Below, piece after piece: positions 1-9,227 of a DNA stretch of 64,000 nucleotides; position 1 is the stretch's first letter, and each line of letters starts with the position of its first letter. Where the stretch lies: contig JAJRSK010000053.1 of NCBI GenBank assembly GCA_024278835.1, positions 1-64,000 on the forward strand, written 5' to 3'. The translations under genes were made by a program, and so were the position numbers. The notes beneath the pieces are model-generated. The model ran no database searches and was not told the DNA's origin. It saw nothing but the letters and a program-made list of their open reading frames with translations. Origin of the DNA: Campylobacterales bacterium (GTDB lineage: Bacteria > Campylobacterota > Campylobacteria > Campylobacterales > QNZT01).

Positions 1-285
1 GAGCATCTGAGGCACAACACCAGACTCTTCAAGTTTTTTAATCTCACCATCTAACTCTTCTTGATAACTCATCATCATGTCAGCCGCTAGTACACCAGGT
101 ACTTTTTGTAGCTGTGTAAGCTTGGCAATCTCTTCTTCTACGCCTTCGCCCTCAATCGTCACGATAATCTTGCCCTTCTCTTTATCACCAAAGTGATAGT
201 CACAAAGTTCATTCTCTTCGCACCATGTTTTTACTTTTTCAAAATTTTCTTGCTTGCATTGTACGACTATACTTGAAATATTCAT
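1..285 (-). CDS. napD: NapD, nitrate reductase maturation chaperone (C-terminus cut by window edge)
   Basis: Translating the minus strand from the ATG at 285-283 gives 95 codons running off the window edge. The start reads MNISSIVVQC, the NapD pattern of an N-terminal beta strand, and the GV-LAADMM segment near residues 65-72 is also typical. NapD is a small cytoplasmic ferredoxin-fold protein that binds the Tat signal peptide of NapA until the molybdenum cofactor and Fe-S cluster are in place. It follows napL with an 11-base gap and is the last nap gene visible. The C-terminal tail is unusually acidic and lysine-rich. The stop codon lies outside the window. Confidence 0.85.
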   Translation of the reverse strand, partial: MNISSIVVQCKQENFEKVKTWCEENELCDYHFGDKEKGKIIVTIEGEGVEEEIAKLTQLQKVPGVLAADMMMSYQEELDGEIKKLEESGVVPQML

Positions 286-296
286 CTTAATTTTCC

Positions 297-1250
297 TTAG
301 TTTAATTTCCACATCATGATAACATTATCATCACTCGAAGAAAGAAGTCTATCTTCATCTAAAAAGATGATAGTGTTTAATGTACTTTTTTGCCCTTTTA
401 AAAGTGCGATACGTGACTTTGTTGATATATTGTAAATCGAAATATCATTATCCTCATCCATGGCAAAAGCAACTCTCTTTGCGCTGGGGCTTAAGCCCGT
501 AGCATAGATAAGAAACTTACCTTGTAAAAAATCACCCTTTCCACTCTTAGTATCATACAAAGAACCTTTTCTATCTTGTCCAGCGCCAGAGACAATCCCT
601 TGTTTGAAATCTACTTTATAGACATTGTCAAGATTGATACCTTCTAGGACTTTAACTATTTTACCTGTTTTTGTATCTATGATATTTAATACACCACTTT
701 CACAAGCATATACCGCTCGTGATTTATCTTCGTTAAGTTTGAAATCGGAAAATTTAGATGGGCTCAATTGTACACGATAAAGCTCTTTTTTTGTCTTGAT
801 ATCAAACAAGCCGGCTTCATTTCCTAGATAACCAAATAACACATGTTCTTTATCCACTAACTTTGCCTTTATGATAGCTTTTTTTGATGAATAATCCATA
901 AGCAGTTTGGTTTCATTATTCTCATGCATCCAAAGGTTGGCATAACCACCTTTTCCACTATCACTCAGTAGCAGAAACCTACCATCTATAAAATCAACTG
1001 AAAAAACTTTAGGAGGTATCATATCTCCCATAAAGTCTTTTACTTTTGGCAATGATATCTCTTGAACAAACTCTTTTTTTTCTATATCATAGACTTGTAC
1101 CACACCACAATCTGTAGCAATATAAAGCTTATTAGCTTCTATCATGATATCTTTTACCGTCCCCTTTGCCTCTATCTCTAAAATAGGCGTAACATTCCCT
1201 GCATAACTAGCACAATGAAGCATCAAAGAGAGTATAAAAGCCTTTATCAT
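297..1250 (-). CDS. napL: NapL, periplasmic beta-propeller protein of the nap cluster
   Basis: This 317-residue protein begins with a Sec signal peptide (about residues 1-18, ending SYAG) and then shows repeated blocks of the kind YDxxSGKG, IDTKTGKIVKVLEG and IYNISTKSRIALLKG, typical of WD40/quinoprotein-like propellers. NapL is found in the nap clusters of Campylobacter and Wolinella; its exact biochemical role is not settled. The ATG (1250-1248) lies inside a TATCATGATA palindrome and overlaps the TGA of the preceding gene. Assignment rests on position between napF and napD plus the propeller pattern. Confidence 0.82.
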   Translation of the reverse strand: MIKAFILSLMLHCASYAGNVTPILEIEAKGTVKDIMIEANKLYIATDCGVVQVYDIEKKEFVQEISLPKVKDFMGDMIPPKVFSVDFIDGRFLLLSDSGKGGYANLWMHENNETKLLMDYSSKKAIIKAKLVDKEHVLFGYLGNEAGLFDIKTKKELYRVQLSPSKFSDFKLNEDKSRAVYACESGVLNIIDTKTGKIVKVLEGINLDNVYKVDFKQGIVSGAGQDRKGSLYDTKSGKGDFLQGKFLIYATGLSPSAKRVAFAMDEDNDISIYNISTKSRIALLKGQKSTLNTIIFLDEDRLLSSSDDNVIMMWKLN

Positions 1251-1591
1251 GATAGTGTTTCTTCCATGATGCTTAACATGCTTTTGGCGATACCTGCATC
1301 ATCTAAAGTTGTCATCACACCATACATATCACTCTCATGGGCATAAAAATCTTTATAATCATCACTTTCTTTCAACTTTTCTATCGCCTTTTGCAATCTT
1401 TCTTCACCCAAAGCTTCTTGCAACGCTTCTGTCACATAAATCATATAGTTAAATTCACTTGGGTCAAAAACATCAAATTCATCAGAATCGACATCATCAT
1501 AGTTCTCATCTATCACCAAAAGAAGTCTCACTTCTTCTATTTCTTCTTTTAGTCCTGCTGTGATGCGCGGAAAGTCACTTTTTAAATTCAC
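1247..1591 (-). CDS. Conserved-looking small acidic protein inserted between napF and napL
   Basis: The 114-residue product has no signal peptide, membrane segment or cysteine and is strongly acidic (a DDVDSDEFDVFD-type stretch at residues 32-43). It looks helical in its second half. The start overlaps the napF stop and its own TGA overlaps the napL ATG, so it is translationally locked into the nap operon. It is not one of the standard nap genes I know. A cytoplasmic assembly or chaperone-like role is a guess from position only. Confidence 0.7.
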   Translation of the reverse strand: MNLKSDFPRITAGLKEEIEEVRLLLVIDENYDDVDSDEFDVFDPSEFNYMIYVTEALQEALGEERLQKAIEKLKESDDYKDFYAHESDMYGVMTTLDDAGIAKSMLSIMEETLS

Positions 1592-2115
1592 ATTGCTTCC
1601 TTTTGTTTTATCTGTGTTGCTTCATAGCTGATAGCATTGGTCGGGCATCTACTCTGGCAAAATCCACACCCTGTGCAGAGATTCATATCTATCACGGGAT
1701 TAAACAAGCCATTAAATAAAATAGCATCATCGATACATGGCTCTTTGCATGAAAAACAGATGACATCGTTGTGTGCGACGCAAGCTTCAGTAGAGATAAT
1801 AAAACGCGCATTGATTGTTTCGCTTGTGTGGATGTTATTTAAACTGAGTACATCTGGTTCACATGCTTCTGCACAGGCTTCACAAAATGTACAACCCTTT
1901 TTAGAGAAGTTCAGCATCGGTGTACCATCTGCACGGATTAAAACGATTTCCTCTTCACAAGAAGAAACACAAGCTTTGCTCTCACATACCACACACTCAC
2001 TCTGAAAAAGAGATTCTTCCAATCCATAAGGAGGTCTTACGATAAGTTCTTCCTTCTCAGTAACTTTTTCTAACGGCTTTCTAAAAGCCGTTAGAAAATC
2101 CCTCCTACTCGCCAC
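1588..2115 (-). CDS. napF: NapF, cytoplasmic ferredoxin-type protein
   Basis: This 175-residue protein carries cysteine groups for several 4Fe-4S clusters: CVVCESKAC near residue 40, CTFCEACAEAC near 75, a C-x7-C-x2-C-x3-C group near 112-125 and CTGCGFCQSRCP near 145. An N-terminal SRRDFL stretch resembles a Tat motif, but NapF is usually cytoplasmic and interacts with NapA. The start is GTG (2115-2113), sharing bases with the napB2 stop (TAGTG). NapF is thought to help load or repair the NapA Fe-S centre. Confidence 0.85.
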   Translation of the reverse strand: MASRRDFLTAFRKPLEKVTEKEELIVRPPYGLEESLFQSECVVCESKACVSSCEEEIVLIRADGTPMLNFSKKGCTFCEACAEACEPDVLSLNNIHTSETINARFIISTEACVAHNDVICFSCKEPCIDDAILFNGLFNPVIDMNLCTGCGFCQSRCPTNAISYEATQIKQKEAM

Positions 2116-2888
2116 TACTTCACACCCTCATTGATTGTATCGATGAGATTTGAACTATTTTTACCATCTTTTGAGAGAAAGTCTGGTGTAAAGGTATTTT
2201 CCACAAGTGGCGCACCCGTAGATTGAGGCGCATGACATTGTGAACAGTTAAATCTAGCATTACTCAACTTATCTAGTTTATGTACTACTGTTTTAAAATC
2301 ACTTGTATTTTTTACTGCTTTTCCTTCTTTTACCACAGCACCATTTTTAGCAATCGTTGTGACTGGTCTAAATGAAGCAAAGTGAGATTTAGGAATCGGT
2401 GTTGCACCCATACTTGGCGCAACTTCTGGCATATGACATCCGGTACAAGCATTGTTTCCTATCTTGATAGGTAACATTCCCTCTACATCATGAGGAATCA
2501 TTGGAGGTGCATTTTCATACGCTCTCTCAAACTTTTTTGATGTACCCGCTGCTGCTTTTCCATAAGTAGCCTTTTCACCAACAGTTTCTGATTTCTCCGT
2601 ATAGAGATTTGTCTTTCTTAGTCCTAGTGACTCTTCACTTATTGTACCTTTTGCAGCAGCTATAGATACAACAGCCATCTTGTCCATTTTCTTAACTGCT
2701 ACTTCAAGAACCGGTGTTGTTTCAACCGCTACAGATACAGCTGGTTCAGCTACTACGGGCGTTACAACACCCTGCGCAGCTTTCATCTGCCGTACTATTT
2801 CATTGACTCTATCCATATCCATGGCATGTAAAGAGACAGAAGCAAAAAAAGCTACCAATACGGTTGTACATATTTTTTTTTGTAACAT
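2115..2888 (-). CDS. napB: Second NapB-type diheme cytochrome c with extra N-terminal segment
   Basis: Residues 81-257 match the upstream NapB at 166 of 177 positions, including the CTGCH and CSQCH haem motifs (about residues 148 and 215). Residues 1-22 are a Sec signal peptide ending LHA. Residues 23-80 are unique: a short helix (VNEIVRQMKAAQ) followed by a Pro/Val/Ala linker. NapB passes electrons to NapA in the periplasm. The near identity points to a recent tandem duplication or gene conversion. The extension could change localisation or partner choice. It is followed immediately by napF. Confidence 0.88.
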   Translation of the reverse strand: MLQKKICTTVLVAFFASVSLHAMDMDRVNEIVRQMKAAQGVVTPVVAEPAVSVAVETTPVLEVAVKKMDKMAVVSIAAAKGTISEESLGLRKTNLYTEKSETVGEKATYGKAAAGTSKKFERAYENAPPMIPHDVEGMLPIKIGNNACTGCHMPEVAPSMGATPIPKSHFASFRPVTTIAKNGAVVKEGKAVKNTSDFKTVVHKLDKLSNARFNCSQCHAPQSTGAPLVENTFTPDFLSKDGKNSSNLIDTINEGVK

Positions 2889-2952
2889 TTGAAACCTTTA
2901 TAAAAAATTTTCACAAGAACACCATCAAGAACAGTTGCTCTGGTGAAGATTT

Positions 2953-2982
2953 TAAAAGAAAGAGGAGGATTGCCCCCTCTTT
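2953..2982 (-). terminator. Hairpin with T-run between the two napB copies
   Basis: Read on the minus strand, a 10-bp stem with one mismatch (AAAGAGGGGG / CCTCCTCTTT) and a CAAT loop is followed by CTTTTAAAA. This has the form of a rho-independent terminator just downstream of the first napB stop. Because napB2, napF, napL and napD follow in the same direction, it would act as a partial terminator or 3' stabiliser that lowers expression of the distal genes. Confidence 0.6.
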
Positions 2983-2991
2983 AGATATTTA

Positions 2992-3600
2992 TTACTTCAC
3001 ACCCTCATTGATTGTGTCAATAAGATTTGATCTATGTTTTGCATCTTTAGACTGGAAATCTGGTGTAAAAGTATTTCCAACAAGTGGTGCCCCCGTTGAT
3101 TGTGGTGCATGACATTGTGAGCAGTTAAATCTAGCATTACTCAACTTGTCTAGTTTATGTACCACTGTTTTAAAATCACTTGTATTTTTTACTGCTTTTC
3201 CTTCTTTTACCACAGCACCATTCTTAGCAATCGTTGTAATTGGTCTAAATGAAGCAAAGTGAGATTTAGGAATCGGTGTTGCACCCATACTCGACGCAAC
3301 TTCTGGCATATGACACCCTGTACAAGCATTGTTTCCTATCTTGATAGGTAACATTCCTTCTACATCATGAGGAATCATTGGCGGTGCATTTTCAAATGCT
3401 CTATCAAATCTCTTTGATGTACCCGCTGCTGCTTTTCCATAAGTCGCTACTTCACCAACAGTTTCTGATTTCTCCGTATAGAGATTTGTCTTTCTTAGTC
3501 CTAGTGACTCTTCACTTATTGTACCACCGCCTGAGGCACAACCCACTGCAACTATCGCTACAAGTGATAATAAGCTAATCCATGACTTTTTCAATTTCAT
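2992..3600 (-). CDS. napB: NapB, diheme cytochrome c subunit (predicted lipoprotein form)
   Basis: The 202-residue protein carries two haem c motifs, CTGCH (residues 93-97) and CSQCH (160-164), with conserved PIPKSHF and the MIPHDVEG region expected of NapB. The N-terminus is a hydrophobic signal ending AIVAVG-C21, which resembles a lipobox, so the mature protein may be lipid-anchored. That differs from the usual soluble NapB. A clear AGGAGAG ribosome site precedes the ATG. It follows napH by 12 bases and is the upstream member of a tandem pair. Confidence 0.92.
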   Translation of the reverse strand: MKLKKSWISLLSLVAIVAVGCASGGGTISEESLGLRKTNLYTEKSETVGEVATYGKAAAGTSKRFDRAFENAPPMIPHDVEGMLPIKIGNNACTGCHMPEVASSMGATPIPKSHFASFRPITTIAKNGAVVKEGKAVKNTSDFKTVVHKLDKLSNARFNCSQCHAPQSTGAPLVGNTFTPDFQSKDAKHRSNLIDTINEGVK

Positions 3601-3612
3601 TGTCTCTCTCCT

Positions 3613-4416
3613 TTATTTTAAAAAGTTTCTTATATTAAATGCTAACGCATCATCATCACATACATCCACACATCTTCCACAGTTTGTACATTCAACTTTA
3701 ACAACAAACTCGCTCCGCTTACCAATCATATTTAATACCGGAGTTTCAGGACAAACTTCTTTACACTTCATACAAAGTGTGCAGTTTTCACTGTTATGTT
3801 TGACACGAAATAGGTTATATTTACCTATGATGGCGTATGTTCCACCTAGTGGACATATATGTCCACACCAACCATTTTTAAGAACAAATAAATCAAATAA
3901 AAATATAGCTACCAATAACCCTGCACCTGCACCAAAGCCAAAAATAAGACCTCGATTCATAATCGTGATAGGTGAGATAATCTCAAATGCTGCCAATCCT
4001 GCTATTGCCGAAACAACCAACGCCAAACCAAGCATATAATAACGGATATTGCGACTCGCCCAAACTTTTCTCTCGATTTTATCGAGATAAAACTTCCGTC
4101 TAAGCCAATCAGCTAAATCTGTTATCATGTTTACAGGACAAACCCAGCTACAAAATGCTCGACCACCAATCACACCATAAAATAGCATGATAATCATAGC
4201 ACCTATGATAGCACTAGCACCTACTGTTGCACCGGCAGCCAACATCTGTAAAATAGCAAAAGGGTCGCTCAAAGGCACTGCACCCAAGATGGAAGAGGAA
4301 GAGAGATTTCCACTCAGCATCTTCCATCCATAGGCATTTGCCCCAAAGTACAAGGTGATAAGTGTAAGCTGCGTTATACGTCTCAAAATGAGATATTTAT
4401 AATTACTCCACTTCAT
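3613..4416 (-). CDS. napH: NapH, membrane ferredoxin-type quinol dehydrogenase subunit
   Basis: This 267-residue protein has about four membrane helices, two CxxxCP motifs facing the cytoplasm (CSWVCP near residue 90, CGHICP near 185) and a C-terminal pair of 4Fe-4S motifs (CTLCMKCKEVCP and CTNCGRCVDVC). NapH and NapG replace NapC in Campylobacterota, taking electrons from menaquinol to NapB/NapA. napH starts directly after the napG stop, as expected for stoichiometric production. Confidence 0.94.
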   Translation of the reverse strand: MKWSNYKYLILRRITQLTLITLYFGANAYGWKMLSGNLSSSSILGAVPLSDPFAILQMLAAGATVGASAIIGAMIIMLFYGVIGGRAFCSWVCPVNMITDLADWLRRKFYLDKIERKVWASRNIRYYMLGLALVVSAIAGLAAFEIISPITIMNRGLIFGFGAGAGLLVAIFLFDLFVLKNGWCGHICPLGGTYAIIGKYNLFRVKHNSENCTLCMKCKEVCPETPVLNMIGKRSEFVVKVECTNCGRCVDVCDDDALAFNIRNFLK

Positions 4417-5265
4417 CTAATACTCCACATCCATGTTTAAATAGTCAGCAGCCTCTTTTTCACTACGCTTTGTCCTCGTTGTAACATCCTTGTCTGCTCT
4501 GTTTTTTATTCGTTCTTGATCTTTTTTATCCCACCCTTTTACATAGTGATCACCTGGACGACCAAGTGCTACTTCACGCGGTTGCACAAATATGGCTGGT
4601 TTCTCAGTAACGCATGCAATCTCACAAAGACCGCACCCCGTACAAGCGTCCATATGCACCACCGGTTCTAAAAAGGCATGTTTACCCGTTCTTTCATTTC
4701 TAGTATATTCTAAAGAGATAGCAACATCCAACAGTGGACAAGCACGATAACAAGCATCACACTGGATTCCCCAAAATGCAATACATGAGTTTCTATCCAC
4801 TACTGCTATACCCATATCCATCATGGTAGGATCTAACTCATTGTTCTTGTTGGTAACAGAAGCCAAGTCCAATGCACCTGTAGGACACACCGGTACACAA
4901 GGGATATCTTCACACATATAACATGCAACATCTCTTGCGATAAAAAATGGTGTACCTATGGTCACATCATCTCCAGCTTTTGCCATCTTCAAAGTAGCAG
5001 GGCGTTGTAATCCCGTCTCTTTGTCGATATTACTATCACGATTATAACACGCTTCCGCGCATAATCCACACTTGATACAAGTGCTTAAAAAATCATCTTC
5101 TGGCAAGGCAGCAGGAGGTCTGAGTGTCAGAGACGAACCTTTTGCTTTAGAAGCATATCCAGTCCACACCAAGCCACCCATCATTCCAAGACCAGCGTTT
5201 TGAGCTAAAAGTGTAAAAAACTTTCGTCTTTCACTGATTTTAGGTTTTTTTACTTTGTCTCCCAC
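4417..5265 (-). CDS. napG: NapG, Tat-exported ferredoxin-type protein
   Basis: The 282-residue protein opens with a twin-arginine signal (RRKFFTLL, residues 14-21). It then has four cysteine clusters: CIKCGLCAEAC near 63, CYMCEDIPCVPVCP near 117, a third group CDACYRACP near 172 and CTGCGLCEIAC near 209. This is the NapG/MauM pattern. The protein sits on the periplasmic face and works with NapH as a quinol dehydrogenase feeding NapB. It lies between napA and napH in the usual napA-G-H order. Confidence 0.94.
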   Translation of the reverse strand: MGDKVKKPKISERRKFFTLLAQNAGLGMMGGLVWTGYASKAKGSSLTLRPPAALPEDDFLSTCIKCGLCAEACYNRDSNIDKETGLQRPATLKMAKAGDDVTIGTPFFIARDVACYMCEDIPCVPVCPTGALDLASVTNKNNELDPTMMDMGIAVVDRNSCIAFWGIQCDACYRACPLLDVAISLEYTRNERTGKHAFLEPVVHMDACTGCGLCEIACVTEKPAIFVQPREVALGRPGDHYVKGWDKKDQERIKNRADKDVTTRTKRSEKEAADYLNMDVEY

Positions 5266-5276
5266 TACTTTCCTTC

Positions 5277-8078
5277 TTATGCTTTATATAGTTTTACTGC
5301 ACATTTTTTGTAATCAGTCTGCTTTGACATAGGACACGTCGCATCTAAACAAACCTTATTGATAAAGACTTTCTCATCAAACCATGGTACAAATACCAAA
5401 CCTTGAGAAGGTCTATTTCTACCTCGAGTCTCCACTCTCGCTTTTACTTTACCACGACGAGAATCAACCCAGATAAGCTCACCATTTTTGAAGCCTTTTT
5501 CTTTAGCATCTAGTGGGTTCATATAACATAATGCTTCAGGAACCGCACGGTAAAGCTCAGGTACACGCATCGTCATCGTACCACTATGCCAGTGCTCTAA
5601 CACACGACCTGTACATAACCATGTATCATAATTTTTATCTGGCATTTCAGGTGGATCCATGTATGGTCTAGCATAAATCTTCGCTTTGTTTTTCAATGAT
5701 TTTTTTGTTTTGTCTTTGATACCTGTCAAGTCACCTTGTGCCAATGCTTTTGCAAGTGTTCCGTAGAATGCAAAATCTCCACCCGGATTTGCTTTAGCAG
5801 CATACGGATCGTACTTCACATTAAATCTCCACTGTGTCTCTTTACCATCAACAACTGGCCACTTAAGTCCACGTACTTTGTGATACACATCAAACGGTGC
5901 AAGATCATGTCCATGTCCACGACCAAAGTCTGCATACTCTTCAAAAAGGTATTTATGGATTTGGAAACCATACCCTTTCCAAGGCTTACCATCAGAACCG
6001 ATAACACCACGACTATCACCTAATGAATCTGAATCATCATACCCTTCACCAACAGGATCATTGGCCGCATAAGATTTTGCTTTTTTATTTCCAAAAAGGA
6101 TATCAAACATGGTTGTATCGTCTGTATAACCCATCTTCTTCGCTTCAGCGATGACATTTGGAAGCACTTTTTTGTTTCTCAAAGTATACTCACCCCAAAG
6201 ATCTGAAACTTTAAATCTTTTTGATAATTCTAGCCACTGCCATGTGTCAGACATCGCATCACCTACTGGAAGTACTTGCTGTCTCCAATGTTGTGTTCGT
6301 CTCTCAGCATTACCATAAGCACCCCATTTCTCATAAATCATCGCAGATGGAAGTACAAGATCCGAAACTTTTGCAGAAATACCTGGGTAACCATCAGAAG
6401 TTACGATGAAGTTATCCATCTCTCTTGCTGCTTTAATCCAGTGCGTGGCACTTGCAGAATCTTGGTAAGGATTACAAACATTTACCCATGCAAATTTCAC
6501 TACGCCATCTTCGATATCTCTGTGAATTTTCATGATGTGTTGGTTACCAACAGGGTTTAGTGTGCCCGCAGGAATAGACCATTTACCCTCAGCAACTTTT
6601 CTATGCTTAGGATTTTTTACCATCATATCTGCTGGAAGCCTGTGACAAAATGTTCCAACTTCTCTAGCCGTACCACAAGCTGAAGGCTGACCAGTAAGTG
6701 AGAATGCACCTGAACCTGGTTTGGCTTGTTTGTTAAGCATAAAGTGAACGTTATATGAAAGTGTATTGACCCAAGTACCACGTGTATGTTGGTTCATACC
6801 CATTGTCCAGAATGATACTACTTTTCTACCTTTTTCGATATATAAATCTGCTAAGAATTGTAATTTTTTCTTGAACTCTTCGATATCTTCATTTGGATCA
6901 CCCTTAGCAATTTTTGCCACATAATCTAATGTATAAGGCTCTAAAGATTTTTTATACTCTTCAAAAGAAATTTCCCAGTGCTTAAGTGTACCGGCAGTAT
7001 GCTTCATCGTATCACCCTCTTTTAGACCATATGGTGCAAGTGCAGGTGCTTCTTTAGCAGATACTTTTTTCTCCATTTCATGCTTGATAGTTTCCATCTC
7101 AAGTGCAGAATATTTACCATCTTTAAGTGATTTTTCACCCGCTCTTCTCATACCATAACCGATATTTGTAGGTCCTACGGCAAAAACCATATGTTTATTG
7201 ACAAAATCCCAATCAATGATTTTTTCTTTATCATCTCTCATCACGATTTCACGTGCAACATAATTCCAAAGAGCAAGATCCGTACTAGGAGAGAATATAA
7301 TCTCAACATCAGCAAGATCAGATGTTCTATGTCTATAAGTAGAGATATTAACAATTTTTACACGATCTGGATCTGAGAGTTTTCTATCCGTTACACGCGA
7401 CCATAAAATCGGGTGCATCTCTGCCATGTTTGAACCCCATGAGATAACTGTATCTGTAAGCTCGATATCATCATAACAACCTGATGGCTCATCGATACCA
7501 AAAGTCTGGTAGAAACCAACAACCGCCGAAGCCATACAGTGACGCGCATTTGGATCAATCGCGTTAGATCTAAATCCAGCTTTCATCATCTTTTGCGCAG
7601 CGTATCCTTCCATAACTGTATATTGCCCAGAAGCAAATACCGCTACACCTTCAGGACCTGAAGCTTTGAGTGCTTTTTTGATGTGAACTTCCATCTCATC
7701 AAATGCTCTTTGCCAAGAAACTTCTGCAAACTTACCTTTTTTATCAAACTCACCTTTACTATTAACACGAAGTAATGGTTTTTTGAGTCTATCTGCACCA
7801 TACATGATTTTAGCGTTAAAATAACCCTTGATACAGTTAAGTCCTCTATTTACTGGAGCTGCAGGATCACCTTTAACAGCAACTATCTTTCCGCCTTTGG
7901 TTGCGAGCATGATACCACACCCTGTACCGCAGAAACGACAAGCTGCCTTATCCCATCTCCAACCTTTTTCCCCCTGAGCTGCCGCTGCTTGCACCTCTAC
8001 TGGAACTGTAATCCCAACTGCGCCCGCTGCCGCTGCCGCTGCCGAACTTTTTAAAAAGTTACGTCTACTAATTGACAT
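5277..8078 (-). CDS. napA: NapA, periplasmic nitrate reductase catalytic subunit
   Basis: This 933-residue molybdoprotein reduces nitrate to nitrite in the periplasm. A Tat signal (SRRNFLKS, residues 4-11) is followed by the 4Fe-4S ligands C47, C50, C54 and C82. The molybdenum-ligating cysteine is visible as C181 in the [10 protein letters not shown] motif. The C-terminal molydopterin-dinucleotide region is intact (FVPWFDE near residue 897). An AAAGGAGG ribosome site precedes the ATG. The length fits the long NapA of Campylobacterota. It is the first gene of the nap operon and is preceded by an FNR-type promoter. Confidence 0.98.
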   Translation of the reverse strand: MSISRRNFLKSSAAAAAAGAVGITVPVEVQAAAAQGEKGWRWDKAACRFCGTGCGIMLATKGGKIVAVKGDPAAPVNRGLNCIKGYFNAKIMYGADRLKKPLLRVNSKGEFDKKGKFAEVSWQRAFDEMEVHIKKALKASGPEGVAVFASGQYTVMEGYAAQKMMKAGFRSNAIDPNARHCMASAVVGFYQTFGIDEPSGCYDDIELTDTVISWGSNMAEMHPILWSRVTDRKLSDPDRVKIVNISTYRHRTSDLADVEIIFSPSTDLALWNYVAREIVMRDDKEKIIDWDFVNKHMVFAVGPTNIGYGMRRAGEKSLKDGKYSALEMETIKHEMEKKVSAKEAPALAPYGLKEGDTMKHTAGTLKHWEISFEEYKKSLEPYTLDYVAKIAKGDPNEDIEEFKKKLQFLADLYIEKGRKVVSFWTMGMNQHTRGTWVNTLSYNVHFMLNKQAKPGSGAFSLTGQPSACGTAREVGTFCHRLPADMMVKNPKHRKVAEGKWSIPAGTLNPVGNQHIMKIHRDIEDGVVKFAWVNVCNPYQDSASATHWIKAAREMDNFIVTSDGYPGISAKVSDLVLPSAMIYEKWGAYGNAERRTQHWRQQVLPVGDAMSDTWQWLELSKRFKVSDLWGEYTLRNKKVLPNVIAEAKKMGYTDDTTMFDILFGNKKAKSYAANDPVGEGYDDSDSLGDSRGVIGSDGKPWKGYGFQIHKYLFEEYADFGRGHGHDLAPFDVYHKVRGLKWPVVDGKETQWRFNVKYDPYAAKANPGGDFAFYGTLAKALAQGDLTGIKDKTKKSLKNKAKIYARPYMDPPEMPDKNYDTWLCTGRVLEHWHSGTMTMRVPELYRAVPEALCYMNPLDAKEKGFKNGELIWVDSRRGKVKARVETRGRNRPSQGLVFVPWFDEKVFINKVCLDATCPMSKQTDYKKCAVKLYKA

Positions 8079-8082
8079 ATAG

Positions 8083-8120
8083 CCTCCTTTAATTAGTTTT
8101 CACCCCCTAATTTTATAATA
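8083..8120 (-). promoter_or_regulatory. napA core promoter and ribosome site
   Basis: Minus strand: a TATTAT -10 element (8120-8115) lies about 27 bases from the centre of the FNR box. It is followed by a short leader and an AAAGGAGG ribosome site (8090-8083), 4 bases before the ATG. No convincing -35 hexamer is visible, which fits activator-dependent class II initiation. The start point is inferred near 8108. Confidence 0.6.
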
Positions 8121-8137
8121 AAGATAGCTATTATTTA

Positions 8138-8151
8138 TTGATATGAATCAA
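8138..8151. promoter_or_regulatory. FNR-type box upstream of napA
   Basis: The sequence TTGATATGAATCAA is a perfect TTGAT-N4-ATCAA dyad centred about 66 bases upstream of the napA ATG, in the gap between napA and the Crp/Fnr gene. Its distance to the -10 element fits activation from a position close to -41.5. A second perfect copy lies upstream of nosZ. Confidence 0.85.
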
Positions 8152-8165
8152 GTAATATAAATTTT

Positions 8166-8810
8166 TTAGGAAAATAGTGCGTTTAGGACGTCATTGTCAT
8201 GAATGGTAATTTGATGTTTTTTGTCAATAGAAATGATTTTTTCACGTTGTAGCTTCGTAAGCATACGTGAAAGTGTTTCAGGTGAAACGTTGAGTATAGA
8301 GGCAATTTGGTTATTTTTAAGTGTCAAAAATAGTTCATGATGTTCAGAGATAAAAGAAGCTACTTTTGCTTCTGAACTTAAAATCATCTCTTTATGGATG
8401 ACATTAGAAAGTATCCTGATCTTTTTAGTCAAAGAAGAGATAAGACTCACACAAATCTCTGGGTTTTGGAGAAACTCACTCTTGAACTTTTTATAGTTTA
8501 TCTTCATCACCTGACCTTTAGTGACAAAGCGCGCTGTAGCTGGAAAGTTCATCTCTTCAAAACAGGCAGCTTCTGCTACCATAGTAACAGGAATAAACTG
8601 GTGCAAATAAACTTCATTGCTCTTGTTATCTGTTTTATAAAGTCGTAGTAGCCCTTCCGTTAATATATAGAGATACTCTGGTTCATCACCTTCATAAAAA
8701 AGAATTTCATCAGCATAAAAAGATTTTAACACGGATATCTTTTCTAACTCTTTTAGCTGCTGATCACTTAGCTGAGAAAAAAGTTGTACTTCCCTTATAC
8801 TTTGCATCAT
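8166..8810 (-). CDS. Crp/Fnr family transcription regulator, likely nap/nos activator
   Basis: The 214-residue protein has a cyclic-nucleotide-binding-type beta barrel (about residues 10-120), a dimerisation helix, and a C-terminal helix-turn-helix (about 165-190). The recognition helix carries E178, S181 and R182, the E-xx-SR arrangement that lets FNR read TTGAT. The N-terminal cysteine cluster of oxygen-sensing FNR is absent; the only cysteines are C83 and C120. It is therefore closer to NO- or nitrosative-stress-sensing relatives (NssR/DNR type). It lies directly upstream of napA in the same direction and a perfect TTGAT box separates the two. Confidence 0.85.
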   Translation of the reverse strand: MMQSIREVQLFSQLSDQQLKELEKISVLKSFYADEILFYEGDEPEYLYILTEGLLRLYKTDNKSNEVYLHQFIPVTMVAEAACFEEMNFPATARFVTKGQVMKINYKKFKSEFLQNPEICVSLISSLTKKIRILSNVIHKEMILSSEAKVASFISEHHELFLTLKNNQIASILNVSPETLSRMLTKLQREKIISIDKKHQITIHDNDVLNALFS

Positions 8811-8934
8811 CCACCCTCTTGACCTTATGTAGGAGAGATTTTATCTGAATAAATGTTAACCTAAAGTAAAAGTATCTTACTAAGTAGAAATATAAATTTT
8901 ATTGGAGGTTGGAATGTTGGGAGATATATAATAT

Positions 8935-9011
<77 letters not shown>

Positions 9012-9037
9012 ACATGAAGGTAAATCTAATTTATAAG

Positions 9038-9112
9038 TGGATGGGGTGAAGGGATTCGAACCCCTGAATGTCGGCACCAAAAGCCGATGCCTTACCGCTT
9101 GGCGACACCCCA
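9038..9112 (-). tRNA. tRNA-Gln (anticodon TTG), with encoded CCA
   Basis: The cloverleaf reads from 9112 to 9038. The acceptor stem TGGGGTG pairs with CACCCCA, the anticodon loop is TTTTGGT with anticodon TTG, the T-loop is GGTTCGAATCC and CCA is encoded. It lies 26 bases upstream of the initiator tRNA on the same strand, so the two are probably co-transcribed. Confidence 0.96.
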
Positions 9113-9199
9113 GTAACTTAATAATTTAAATTTGAGATGTGATTATAGTCCTTTTTTTCTTATTTGTCAAGTACTTTTGGCAAAAAAGAAAAAAAAAGA

Positions 9200-9205
9200 T
9201 ATAAT
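9200..9205 (+). promoter_or_regulatory. -10 element for ribBA
   Basis: TATAAT lies 22 bases before the chosen ATG at 9228. The upstream run is A-rich with no clear -35, as is usual for sigma-70 promoters of this phylum. Confidence 0.55.
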
Positions 9206-9227
9206 TTCGAAAAAATTGGAGCAGAAA

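Noticed and set aside
2115-3600. Second napB as a pseudogene
   Set aside because: Both haem motifs, frame and signal peptide are intact and coupling to napF is preserved.
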